Both the position numbers and the translations under genes were made by a program. This document shows positions 1 through 6,915 of a DNA stretch of 9,624 bases, piece after piece (the first letter of the stretch is position 1; each line of letters begins with the position of its first letter). The stretch comes from a bacterium. GTDB taxonomy: Bacteria; Patescibacteriota; Saccharimonadia; Saccharimonadales; UBA4665. The stretch spans positions 1 through 9,624 of the forward strand of contig JAJZWG010000023.1 in NCBI GenBank assembly GCA_021846795.1, read 5' to 3'. The notes beneath the pieces were generated by a model. It did no database searches. It saw nothing but the letters and a program-made list of their open reading frames with translations, and was not told the origin of the DNA.

Positions 1-66
1 GGCTTCATAACTATATTGAGGAGAATTATTTTCGTCAACTGGACTAATCTCTGGCACTTTGATCAC
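1..66 (-). CDS. Possible N-terminal fragment of a gene running off the left edge
   Basis: On the minus strand a frame is open from just after two stop codons near position 70 to the window edge. If it starts at the GTG at 66-64 it reads VIKVPEISPVDENNSPQYSYEA. A TTG at 69-67 and a second GTG at 57-55 are other possible starts. It would overlap the last ~20 bases of the upstream 92-residue gene. There is no Shine-Dalgarno sequence, and the fragment is too short to identify. It could equally be the true C-terminal continuation of the 92-residue gene if one base is wrong near 50-70, or simply chance. Confidence 0.22.
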   Translation of the reverse strand, partial: MIKVPEISPVDENNSPQYSYEA

Positions 67-322
67 CAACAAACCGCTCAATCATCATTTGGGCTAATGC
101 CTTTTTTTGTTGTCTTTCATCAACCAAAGTTTCTGAATCAACTAAAAAACCTTCTAATGCCTGAAAACACGCTTCAGGCATTTGATTAATTAAGGTTGCA
201 GTTTTAGTAGGATCAGTGAAAAGTTTTTGATCAACACCAGCAAGTTCAAAAGTCTGAGTTAATAATTTTAACTTTTGCTTATAAATCCTTTGGTCTGAAT
301 CTTGAATTTTATTTTGTTCCAT
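44..322 (-). CDS. Small hypothetical protein, 92 residues
   Basis: I do not recognise this protein. It is soluble, with no signal peptide or membrane segment, and looks largely alpha-helical. Residues 1-30 are charged and amphipathic (KQKLKLLTQTFELAGV), residues 38-62 hold the only cysteine (Cys52), and residues 65-85 form a second charged helix. The ATG at 322-320 is supported by a perfect TATAAT box exactly 6 bases upstream, which suggests a leaderless transcript. It lies 35 bases downstream of the trehalase stop on the same strand but appears to have its own promoter. It ends at TAG (46-44). The frame one base over stays open to the window edge, so the real C-terminus could be longer if there is a sequencing indel. 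Codon use and amino-acid composition look like a real gene; the function is unknown. Confidence 0.7.
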   Translation of the reverse strand: MEQNKIQDSDQRIYKQKLKLLTQTFELAGVDQKLFTDPTKTATLINQMPEACFQALEGFLVDSETLVDERQQKKALAQMMIERFVGDQSARD

Positions 323-328
323 TAATTA

Positions 329-334
329 ATTATA
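329..334 (-). promoter_or_regulatory. -10 box (TATAAT) of the 92-residue gene, leaderless-type
   Basis: The minus strand reads TATAAT followed by exactly six bases (TAATTA) and then ATG. A transcription start about 7 bases after the -10 would fall on or next to the start codon, leaving no room for a ribosome binding site. No good -35 is seen 16-18 bases upstream. The box lies in the 35-base gap after the trehalase stop codon. Confidence 0.5.
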
Positions 335-357
335 ACAAGTTTTAGCTGAAATTAAAT

Positions 358-1629
358 TTAAAAATCAATAAAATCTTGACAAAATCGTTCAAAAACAGCA
401 TTTGTCCAACCAAAACCAATTTGAGAAGTATATATACCGATTGCAGGTTGTTTAGCTACATTAACAACATTATATTTTTCTAAAAAATTATCATTTTGTT
501 CAAACCAAGCTAAATTAGTTTTTAACCACTTCATGGCAACTCGATTGGCATCATCAAAATAATTATACTTTTTCAAACCTTGAACTACAATAAAATGAAG
601 TGGTGCCCAACCATTAGGATAAGCCCATTGAAAATTTAAGAAATTTTTATTTTGATATTTTTCTGGTAAAAAATCTGTCGTTACTAAACCACCTTGATGT
701 TCGAAATACAGCAAACTATTTTTTAATTTTTCTGCCTGATAATCATCTGCAAGTCCTGACCAAAGTGCGAAATAAGCCGCCAAAGATCTGACTGAAGCTT
801 TTTTCTTATCAACAAAATTATAATCATAAAACAAGCCGCTCGATCGATCCCACATTAATCGATTAATTTGATTGGCTCGTTGATCAGCTTTAGATAACCA
901 AAAATTAGCTTCATAATCATTGTTAAAAATTAAAGCTGTTCGATAAAAATCTCTTTCATATTTATATAACATGCAATTTAAATCAATTGGCAAATAATTT
1001 AAACATTGGCGATTAAATCGAATAGTTTTATCCCAACCGCTTTCATTCTCCGCTAAACTATCATTAGAATCATAATAACGACTTAAACCTTGATAAACCT
1101 GATGATAGTATGGTAATTCTTGGTTAGTCCAAACTTTAGTGTACTCTTCTTTGGCAACTTCAATGCGCTGTTCTAACCATTGATTAGACATTGAATAATG
1201 ATCATAAATATCATAAATTATCGAAGTTAATAATGGTGGTTGAGAATGACTTGTCAAATAATCTCTTGAAGCGTTAGGAATAATTTGAAATTTTTTAAAC
1301 AAAAAAATCAAATTATCTAAAATACCTAAAACTAATTCTTTATTTTGTTCAGAATTTAAAAAAGGTTGAATTGTAAAATAACTGTCCCAATAATACATTT
1401 CATCAAAATCAAAACCTTTTAAATTTTTTCTTGATGGAATTAAGTATGGATAAGGTAAACCAATCAAAGTATCTTGATCAGTTGGATTAAAATATGTTAA
1501 TTTTGGCCAATAATTTTGAATATAACGTCGGGCTAAAAAAACATCTTCGATCATTAAATTTTGAGATGAATTAAAAGACCAGTGCTTGGTTTTAAAAGTA
1601 TTTTTTCTAATATTGGTTAAGCTGAACAT
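358..1629 (-). CDS. Trehalase-family glycosidase (GH37), short cytoplasmic form
   Basis: Likely an alpha,alpha-trehalase, hydrolysing trehalose to two glucose molecules in the cytoplasm, since no signal peptide or membrane helix is present. GH37 landmarks occur in family order. Residues 71-85 hold a degenerate signature 1 (GFDFDEMYYWDSYF). Residues 117-133 match the 'IPNGxRxYYxxRSQPP' block. GLSRYYD is at 181-187. SGWD at 197-200 has Asp200 aligning with the catalytic acid (Asp312 in E. coli TreA). LPIDLN is at 213-218. Signature 2 is at 334-343 (QWAYPNGWAP). EKYN at 384-387 has Glu384 as the predicted base (Glu496 in TreA), and GFGWTN is at 405-410. At 423 residues it is much shorter than TreA/TreF (about 550), lacking mainly N-terminal sequence. 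Signature 2 has Ala336 where QWD is usual. No trehalose transporter or synthase is nearby. The start ATG (1629-1627) has no Shine-Dalgarno. Family assignment is firm; substrate is inferred. Confidence 0.88.
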   Translation of the reverse strand: MFSLTNIRKNTFKTKHWSFNSSQNLMIEDVFLARRYIQNYWPKLTYFNPTDQDTLIGLPYPYLIPSRKNLKGFDFDEMYYWDSYFTIQPFLNSEQNKELVLGILDNLIFLFKKFQIIPNASRDYLTSHSQPPLLTSIIYDIYDHYSMSNQWLEQRIEVAKEEYTKVWTNQELPYYHQVYQGLSRYYDSNDSLAENESGWDKTIRFNRQCLNYLPIDLNCMLYKYERDFYRTALIFNNDYEANFWLSKADQRANQINRLMWDRSSGLFYDYNFVDKKKASVRSLAAYFALWSGLADDYQAEKLKNSLLYFEHQGGLVTTDFLPEKYQNKNFLNFQWAYPNGWAPLHFIVVQGLKKYNYFDDANRVAMKWLKTNLAWFEQNDNFLEKYNVVNVAKQPAIGIYTSQIGFGWTNAVFERFCQDFIDF

Positions 1630-1731
1630 AATTAATTATTTATTTTCATAGTCTAAAGATAATCATAATCCTTTTTATAAAAAATAAAAGTACCTTGACT
1701 TTATAATTGATTATCCTAAAATAACAACCAA
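1630..1731. promoter_or_regulatory. Divergent intergenic promoter region, trehalase / anchored protein
   Basis: This 102-base, strongly AT-rich gap separates the divergent trehalase (minus) and membrane-anchored protein (plus). The plus-strand promoter is clear and annotated separately. On the minus strand the best -10 candidates are AATAAT or TAAATA, 5-7 bases before the trehalase ATG, with no convincing -35, so the trehalase promoter is weak or not identified. No ribosome binding site is seen on either side. Confidence 0.4.
1695..1722 (+). promoter_or_regulatory. Promoter of the 227-residue anchored-protein gene
   Basis: TTGACT (1695-1700), a 16-base spacer and TAAAAT (1717-1722) make a good sigma-70-type promoter. 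The -10 ends nine bases before the ATG at 1732, so the predicted transcript has a leader of only about 2-3 bases. There is no Shine-Dalgarno sequence. Confidence 0.55.
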
Positions 1732-2415
1732 ATGAAAAAAAGCAAATATAGCTTAATTATATCTCTTGGTATTTTAATAATTTTAATTATTATAACCTTT
1801 ATAACCGTAAGTTTAATATTGAATCACCACCAAACAACCAATAAACAAATGACCGTAAAATTTAAGACCATAACCAGTAAAAAACCATTTAATTTAAATG
1901 AGTTAACCTCATTAAAAAATTATAGTTTTGCAATCACTGATAATCATTCAAGCTTTAATGGTTCAGTTTATTCCAGCAATAATTGGTCAATCAAACAGCC
2001 AATCCTAGAAGAACACATTAATCATTTTATTTATATTGAAATAAGTCCAAATAATTGGCATAAAATACCTGAAGGTAATAATAACTACAGTCAATCTCCT
2101 TTTATATCAAGCGCTAAAAATTTTTTAAATTTCTATCATGTAGCCGGTACCCACTTAGTTGAAGGTCAATCTTGTCAAATTGATCATATTCAAGGTTCAA
2201 TTTATAGTTTTTTTGGTCCTTCACTTCATCAAAAAAATCAAACTCAAATTATAGCATCAGCTTGTTTAGCTAATCAAAGTCATAATTTATTAGCTTTTAA
2301 TTTAGGTACTTCAACTAATTTTATTAATCAAAAATCCAAAAATATTAGTTTTAGTTTTAGAATTACGGGTATTAATCAAACCAAAAAATTAACACTACCC
2401 AATCATTTAAATTAG
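1732..2415 (+). CDS. Membrane-anchored extracytoplasmic protein, weakly LolA/LppX-like
   Basis: I cannot name this gene with certainty. Residues 1-6 are basic (MKKSKY) and residues 8-30 form one hydrophobic helix without a lipobox or clear signal-peptidase site. It therefore looks like a type II anchored protein with residues 31-227 outside the cell. The outer domain reads like a single beta-rich fold. It has 'LKNYSFAITDN' (61-71), 'SSNNWSIKQP' (81-90), 'YIEISPNNWHKIPEG' (101-115) and an 'FxVxGxxxxxLP' ending (208-223). This order resembles LolA/LppX/LprG-type lipid-binding domains, but only loosely. Two cysteines (148 and 178) could form a disulfide. The high Asn/Ile/Lys content reflects low GC. 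It is transcribed away from the trehalase and ends one base before the convergent MFS gene. The ATG at 1732 fits the promoter 10 bases upstream. Confidence 0.8.
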   Translation: MKKSKYSLIISLGILIILIIITFITVSLILNHHQTTNKQMTVKFKTITSKKPFNLNELTSLKNYSFAITDNHSSFNGSVYSSNNWSIKQPILEEHINHFIYIEISPNNWHKIPEGNNNYSQSPFISSAKNFLNFYHVAGTHLVEGQSCQIDHIQGSIYSFFGPSLHQKNQTQIIASACLANQSHNLLAFNLGTSTNFINQKSKNISFSFRITGINQTKKLTLPNHLN

Positions 2416-2416
2416 T

Positions 2417-3874
2417 CTAACTAACTGACTTAATAATTCTACCCCTCGATAAAGATAATAAAGCCGCCACCAACATAAAAAGCATTAAAACATAAAAAGC
2501 AGCATGTAAGCCATTACTAAACGCTACGGCTAAATGACCATGCAAACTAGTTACTCCAACAAAAATAGCAAACGCTAGACTCTTAGAAATCGAATGGGAA
2601 GCCACTAAAATAGCTACCGAAAATGAAAAAACCATACCTATATTAGAAAATGTTCTAAGCATACCAGATGCAACACCAAACATATTGTCTGGTGATGCTT
2701 TCATAACAGCCGAACTGTTGGCTGGGAAAAAGAAACTAGAACCAAATCCATTAATCACACTAGCTACAACTACCACCCACAAGCTGATATTAAGTGATAA
2801 ATGAGCATAAATAAATAAAGCAATAACCTGAATGCTAAGTCCAATAGTCGCTGGAATAACTGGGCCAATTTTATCAGCTAATTTACCTGCCAACGGACCA
2901 ATTGCTGAACCAATTATATAACCAGGTACTAATAATAATGAAGCATGAATTGGCGATAAGCCTCTTGGTCCTTGAAGGTACATAATCACCAAGAATAGTA
3001 CAGCAAAATTGGCCATACCTTGAAATAAAGCCGCCAATAAAGACGGGGTCATGGCTGGAACTTTGAAAATTGAAAAATTTAACATTGGTTCTGATTGTCT
3101 TTTTTCAAAAAAATAAAAACCAACTAATAAGATTAAGCCAATCACTATATCTACAACAATCGATGAGTTCAAGGAAGAAGTTGTCAATTTAGTAATTGCC
3201 CATAAAACACCAAATAAACCAAAACCCAACATTAAAATTCCAACTGGATCTAATTTATGTTTTAGTTTTTCATTTTTATCATGTAAAACCTTTAAAGCTA
3301 AAATTGTTGCCGCTAAACCAATCGGAACATTAATCCAAAAAATCCACCGCCAAGAAAAATAAGTTACTATAATACCCCCAACAATAATGCCAAGTACAGC
3401 TCCTAAACTCCATCCAATAGAATTATAACCATAAGCTTTGCCTCTTTCTTCTGGTGGATATAGTCCAGCGATAATAGCACCACTATTAGCTGAAACTAGA
3501 GCTCCACCAACCCCTTGCAAAAGTCGAAAAATAATAATTGAAGTTTCGTTAAAAGATAAGGCACATAATAACGAACCTAAAATAAAAATAATAAATCCAG
3601 CTTCATACATCTTAACTCGTCCAAACATATCACCTAATCGACCAACTTGAGTAGCAAGTAAAGTGATCACTAACAAATAACCAATCACAATCCAAATAAC
3701 AGACGCTAGACCAACCTTTAAACCTTTTTCAATTTCTGGTAAAGCTAAAACTACAATAGAAGTATCAACAGCCGTAATTAAAACTCCAGTCATAACTACA
3801 ATCATGGCTAAAGATCGATGATTAGTTAAATTAGAATGATATGTTTTAACCTGACTAATAATTTTTTCAGTCAT
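2417..3874 (-). CDS. MFS efflux transporter, DHA2 (14-TM) family, second gene of the efflux operon
   Basis: A proton-driven drug or metabolite exporter of the inner membrane, 485 residues, the usual length for 14-helix DHA2 (EmrB/QacA-like) proteins. Visible family motifs are: helix 1 with Asp37 in 'AVDTSIVVLALP' (35-46, motif D1-like); motif A 'GRLGDMFGRVK' (78-88); motif B starting at Arg117 (RLLQGVGGAL); motif C, the antiporter signature, at 154-167 (GWSLGAVLGIIVGG); and a second-half 'GPLAGKLADKIGP' loop. Substrate cannot be told from sequence. The ATG overlaps the MerR stop by 8 bases (ATGACTGA) and lacks a Shine-Dalgarno, so translation is probably coupled to the regulator. It shares 'RLGDM(Y/F)GRVKMY' with the first exporter of the operon, so the two are distant paralogues, but it lacks that protein's long insertion before the last helix. 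It ends with TAG. Confidence 0.9.
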   Translation of the reverse strand: MTEKIISQVKTYHSNLTNHRSLAMIVVMTGVLITAVDTSIVVLALPEIEKGLKVGLASVIWIVIGYLLVITLLATQVGRLGDMFGRVKMYEAGFIIFILGSLLCALSFNETSIIIFRLLQGVGGALVSANSGAIIAGLYPPEERGKAYGYNSIGWSLGAVLGIIVGGIIVTYFSWRWIFWINVPIGLAATILALKVLHDKNEKLKHKLDPVGILMLGFGLFGVLWAITKLTTSSLNSSIVVDIVIGLILLVGFYFFEKRQSEPMLNFSIFKVPAMTPSLLAALFQGMANFAVLFLVIMYLQGPRGLSPIHASLLLVPGYIIGSAIGPLAGKLADKIGPVIPATIGLSIQVIALFIYAHLSLNISLWVVVVASVINGFGSSFFFPANSSAVMKASPDNMFGVASGMLRTFSNIGMVFSFSVAILVASHSISKSLAFAIFVGVTSLHGHLAVAFSNGLHAAFYVLMLFMLVAALLSLSRGRIIKSVS

Positions 3875-4334
3875 TTTTTAAAAAATCTTCAATTAAATGA
3901 ACTTTATTATTTAAATCATTACGGTAATGATTAATTCGATTTATTTTTTGATCAATTAAATCAATTAAACTAGTAATTTCTTTCAAAGCTGATTGGCCAA
4001 GTTGATTTTTTAATAATTTATTATTACTATCCTTTAAATAACTTTTTTTAAAATCCAAGATTTTATCTTCAATTTGCAATATTTGTTTAATTTCACTCAA
4101 GCTAAAACCAAACAAACCCTGAAGTTCCTTAATATGCTGAGCTCTTTTAATATCTTCCAATTTATAAATTCTTTCATTGGTATGCATAGATCCATGAGGA
4201 CTAATCAAATTATTCTCTTGCCAATAGCGTAAAGCTCTAGGGCTTATTTGTAATAAATCAGCTACTTCTGAGATTTTATAATCTCGATCTTCTATTTTTT
4301 TTAAATCAATTAAAGGCTCAAAAAAATTAATCAT
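3867..4334 (-). CDS. MerR-family transcriptional regulator
   Basis: A DNA-binding regulator of 155 residues. Residues 19-43 form the winged helix-turn-helix (YKISEVADLLQISPRALRYWQE followed by NNL, the family's 'RYYExxGL' position). Residues 55-71 (ERIYKLEDIKRAQHIKEL) are the wing and second helix pair, and 77-87 (FSLSEIKQILQ) complete the MerR domain. Residues 92-155 form a long charged coiled coil for dimerisation. There is no cysteine, which argues against metal-thiol sensing of the MerR/CueR/ZntR kind, and no added ligand domain of BmrR/TipA type. The signal is therefore unknown. It sits between two exporters, overlapping both by 8 bases (ATGATTAA with the upstream gene, ATGACTGA with the downstream gene). 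It very probably controls this operon through the long-spacer promoter at 6165-6196. It ends with TGA, the clearest sign here that TGA is a stop. Confidence 0.9.
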   Translation of the reverse strand: MINFFEPLIDLKKIEDRDYKISEVADLLQISPRALRYWQENNLISPHGSMHTNERIYKLEDIKRAQHIKELQGLFGFSLSEIKQILQIEDKILDFKKSYLKDSNNKLLKNQLGQSALKEITSLIDLIDQKINRINHYRNDLNNKVHLIEDFLKND

Positions 4335-6126
4335 TTTGTATTTCTATAGGTGATTGTAAACTAACGGAAGAATCTTTAATAGATGACTCAGTTTCTAAAC
4401 TAATCTCTGGTTGATGAATATATTTTTTGCCTCTAGTCCAAGAAGCAATGGCCGCCATAAGACAAACTACAATAGCAAATGTAAAAGCTTCGTGTAAACC
4501 AGATTTAAAAGGTGCAGAAATTAAATTCGGAAAAAAACCTCGCCCGGTTAATATTGCTTGGTGTGCAGATGATAATGTTTTTAAATAAGGACCCAATAAT
4601 TGTTTAACCGGATTATAACCTAAGAAAGCAGCGAATAAAACTGACACTGGCGGTAAATGAGCAATTCTAGCCGCTAAGACCGGATTAACACCTTCTCTGA
4701 TTAAACCGGAACTTAAATTAAATGGTAATGTAGTCGATAATCCAATAATAATTAAAGTAAAGAAAATACCAATCGATAAAACCTGAGCTGAATTCTGAAA
4801 AGTTGAATTCATGCCACTACCCGCACCTCTATCTTTAGCCGGTAAACTGTTCATAATACCAGCTCGATTTGGTGCAGCAAAAGCTCCCATAGCTAGACCC
4901 ATTAATAATAAAATGGCACCAAAAGCTAAATAATTAAAATCGATAGGTAAAAATTCCAACAAACCAAAAGCAATAGCCGAAACAATCATTCCACCAGTCG
5001 CAAAAGGTCGAGAACCAAATTTATCAGACAAAATACCAGAAATTGGACCAGCCAATAAAAAACCAACAGTTAAAGGTAACATATAGATACCTGCCCATAA
5101 TGGTGTTCTGGTAAAACTGTAACCATGCTCTGGTAGCCAAATACCTTGCAACCAAATAATCATCATAAACATTAAACCGCCTCTTGAAATTGCCGATAAA
5201 AAACTCGACAACACACCAGCCGTAAAAGCTTTAATTTTAAATAAATGAAGTCGAAACATCGGCTGATAAGTTCTCATTTCAATAATAGCGAAAATCATTA
5301 ACAAAACTACACCAAAAATTAACTCAAATAAAACTTGTGGGCTAGTCCAACCCATGGTAGATTGACCATGAGGTTCAATACCATAAGTAATACCTATCAT
5401 AACTAAAATTAAACCTGCTGCAAAAAAAATATTACCCCACCAATCAATTTTAGTTTTTTCTCTATAAGATCGTTTTTCTTTCAACATTAGATAAGCCCAA
5501 ATAGTACCGGCTAAACCAAATGGTACCGACACTAAAAAGACATAACGCCAATCTATTGGTCCTAAGACACCACCTAAAATTAAACCTATAAAAGAACCAC
5601 TAATACCAGCTACATTATTAATGCCTAGAGCTAAACCTCTTTGGTGTTCCGGAAAAGCATCAGTTAAAATTGCCGCTGAATTAGCAATTAAGAAAGCAGC
5701 TCCAATACCTTGAACTACTCTCATTAAAACTAAATATAGAGCTCCCGATTGTCCACTCATCCAATCAATAGTTAAAAGAATAGAAGCTACAGTATAAACT
5801 GCAAAACCCAAATTATACATTTTAACTCGACCATACATATCGCCAAGTCGGCCAAGACTAACGACCAAAACACTACTAACAATTAAGAAACTTAAAATCA
5901 TCCAAAGTAAATAAAAGCTATTTCCGGGCTTTAAAGGATTTAAATGAATACCTCGAAAAATATCTGGTAAAGCAATTAGCATAATCGAAGAATCAATTGT
6001 AGCCATAATCATTCCAAGAGTTGTATTAGCCAAAACAATCCATTTATATTTTGGATGACGCTGAGTATTATCATTAATATTTTTTTTATGACGTTCTTGA
6101 ATATATCGATATAAGACTGAAAACAT
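4327..6126 (-). CDS. MFS efflux transporter, DHA2 (14-TM) family, first gene of the efflux operon
   Basis: A large inner-membrane exporter, 599 residues from the chosen ATG (6126-6124). The first 28 residues are a charged cytoplasmic tail. Helix 1 has 'ATIDSSIMLIALP' (42-54). Motif A is 'GRLGDMYGRVK' (92-102), motif B starts at Arg136 (RVVQGIGAAF), and motif C lies around 174-187 (GISGSFIGLILGGV). About 80 residues lie between the penultimate and last helices (from 'LSSGLIREGVNP' to 'KSGLHEAFTF'), longer than in most DHA2 proteins. A polar Ser/Glu-rich tail of ~35 residues follows the last helix. A GTG two codons upstream (6132-6130) would also be in frame, but it lies inside the AAAGGTGA ribosome binding site, so the ATG is preferred. 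It leads the operon MFS-MerR-MFS. Substrate unknown; efflux of a toxic compound or own metabolite is inferred from the regulator. Confidence 0.9.
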   Translation of the reverse strand: MFSVLYRYIQERHKKNINDNTQRHPKYKWIVLANTTLGMIMATIDSSIMLIALPDIFRGIHLNPLKPGNSFYLLWMILSFLIVSSVLVVSLGRLGDMYGRVKMYNLGFAVYTVASILLTIDWMSGQSGALYLVLMRVVQGIGAAFLIANSAAILTDAFPEHQRGLALGINNVAGISGSFIGLILGGVLGPIDWRYVFLVSVPFGLAGTIWAYLMLKEKRSYREKTKIDWWGNIFFAAGLILVMIGITYGIEPHGQSTMGWTSPQVLFELIFGVVLLMIFAIIEMRTYQPMFRLHLFKIKAFTAGVLSSFLSAISRGGLMFMMIIWLQGIWLPEHGYSFTRTPLWAGIYMLPLTVGFLLAGPISGILSDKFGSRPFATGGMIVSAIAFGLLEFLPIDFNYLAFGAILLLMGLAMGAFAAPNRAGIMNSLPAKDRGAGSGMNSTFQNSAQVLSIGIFFTLIIIGLSTTLPFNLSSGLIREGVNPVLAARIAHLPPVSVLFAAFLGYNPVKQLLGPYLKTLSSAHQAILTGRGFFPNLISAPFKSGLHEAFTFAIVVCLMAAIASWTRGKKYIHQPEISLETESSIKDSSVSLQSPIEIQND

Positions 6127-6128
6127 CT

Positions 6129-6136
6129 TCACCTTT
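6129..6136 (-). promoter_or_regulatory. Shine-Dalgarno of the first MFS gene (AAAGGTGA)
   Basis: AAAGGTGA ends two bases before the ATG at 6126 and matches the 3' part of the consensus AAGGAGGTGA. It decides the start at 6126 over the GTG at 6132. It is the only clear ribosome binding site in the window; this mRNA also has an ordinary leader of about 30 bases. Confidence 0.55.
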
Positions 6137-6164
6137 ATTTTTAAAATTTAACTTTAAATTAATT

Positions 6165-6196
6165 ATTATACTATTTAACTTTAACGTTAACGTCAA
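6165..6196 (-). promoter_or_regulatory. MerR-type promoter of the MFS-MerR-MFS operon (20-base spacer)
   Basis: On the minus strand TTGACG (6196-6191) is followed by 20 bases and a perfect TATAAT (6170-6165). A spacer of 19-20 bases, too long for normal sigma-70 recognition, is the hallmark of MerR-regulated promoters, where the bound regulator twists the DNA to realign the two boxes. The operon encodes a MerR protein. The -35 starts one base after the tmk stop codon (6200-6198). The predicted start near 6158 leaves a leader of about 30 bases with a Shine-Dalgarno. Confidence 0.55.
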
Positions 6197-6201
6197 GTTA
6201 A
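6175..6201. repeat. Imperfect dyad with tandem hexamers, probable MerR operator
   Basis: Outer arms TTAACTT (6175-6181) and AAGTTAA (6195-6201) flank the perfect palindrome ACGTTAACGT (6184-6193), with a one-base asymmetry between the two sides. Read on the minus strand, the same bases contain three tandem hexamers, CGTTAA-CGTTAA-AGTTAA. The element covers the -35 box and most of the 20-base spacer of the operon promoter, where MerR-family proteins bind. Binding by this MerR is inferred. Confidence 0.45.
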
Positions 6202-6818
6202 TCTTGTATAAAATTAATGATGGCTTGATTATTTTTTTCAATTGATAGTTGACCATCAATTTTATAGATAGAGTATTGTTCAACCAGCCAATTATAACCA
6301 TCTCTAACTTTTTGATAAAAAATTGGGCCTTTTGATTCAAAACTATCATTAGTCATATCTTGTTGCCTCTGATTAAGTCGGTCAAAAGCTATCTTAACTG
6401 GTAAATCTATAATAATTGAAACATCTGGTAAAAATAATTTCTTTAAAGTTTTTTTAGTTTGATTAATAATCAAATCAACCGGCAAACCTTGACCAAATCC
6501 TTGATATGCCACCGAAGAAAACCAATTTCTATCACAAATCACCCAATGACCTAAAGTTAATTCTTGAGAAATAATTTGTTGAGCTAATTCACGACGACAA
6601 ATATTAAATAATTCAAAATCAGATTCAGGGCTTCTAATTATCTTGCTATCTTTAATTATTTGTCTAATTTTTTCACCTAATAATGTACCTCCAGGTTCTT
6701 TAATATCACAAACTGTTTGATTGTTTGAATGCAAATAATCAATTAATAATTTTTTTTGAGTAGTTTTACCTGCTCCATCGATTCCTTCTATCACAACATA
6801 TTTATTATTAGATAACAT
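6198..6818 (-). CDS. tmk: Thymidylate kinase (dTMP kinase)
   Basis: Phosphorylates dTMP to dTDP using ATP in the cytoplasm, an essential step in dTTP supply. The 206 residues match the family length. The P-loop is at 12-20 (GIDGAGKTT), preceded by 'YVVIEG'. 'EPGGTLLGEKIR' (41-52) holds the substrate-binding block. 'CDRNWFSSVAYQGFGQGL' carries the DR(x)-SSxAYQG signature, with Asn where Tyr/Phe/Trp is more usual after Asp-Arg. 'RLNQRQQDMTND' followed by 'FYQKVRDGY' is the LID and the conserved C-terminal block. A perfect TATAAT lies six bases before the ATG, so the transcript is probably leaderless. It ends 71 bases before the first MFS gene, whose promoter starts directly after the tmk stop; read-through into the efflux operon is possible. 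No neighbour here is functionally linked to it. Confidence 0.95.
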   Translation of the reverse strand: MLSNNKYVVIEGIDGAGKTTQKKLLIDYLHSNNQTVCDIKEPGGTLLGEKIRQIIKDSKIIRSPESDFELFNICRRELAQQIISQELTLGHWVICDRNWFSSVAYQGFGQGLPVDLIINQTKKTLKKLFLPDVSIIIDLPVKIAFDRLNQRQQDMTNDSFESKGPIFYQKVRDGYNWLVEQYSIYKIDGQLSIEKNNQAIINFIQD

Positions 6819-6824
6819 AACTTC

Positions 6825-6830
6825 ATTATA
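6825..6830 (-). promoter_or_regulatory. tmk: -10 box (TATAAT) of tmk, leaderless-type
   Basis: The minus strand reads TATAAT, six bases (GAAGTT), then the tmk ATG. The -35 region is poor. Spacing from -10 to start is identical to that of the 92-residue gene, which supports a leaderless transcript. Confidence 0.5.
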
Positions 6831-6915
6831 ACTAAATATGCTTAACTATCTATTTTAAAAAATACCACTTAATAATTACCAAAATAATATCAATTAAATA
6901 AGCTAATTCTCAAGA

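Noticed and set aside
2411..2425. Small inverted repeat TTAGT-CTA-ACTAA at the convergent stop codons
   Set aside because: The stem is five bases, A/T-rich, with a three-base loop and no T-run. This is expected by chance in such AT-rich sequence.
3438..3650. Plus-strand open frame of 70 codons inside the second MFS gene
   Set aside because: It is antisense to a well-supported transporter. The peptide has no recognisable features and no start signals.
6130..6132. GTG as start of the first MFS protein
   Set aside because: It adds only two residues and lies within the AAAGGTGA ribosome binding site. The ATG at 6126 is correctly spaced from it.
6086..6349. Minus-strand open frame of 87 codons overlapping the tmk end and the MFS start
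   Set aside because: It is out of frame with both tmk and the MFS gene. It gives an Ile/Leu/Asn/Lys low-complexity peptide typical of AT-rich noise.
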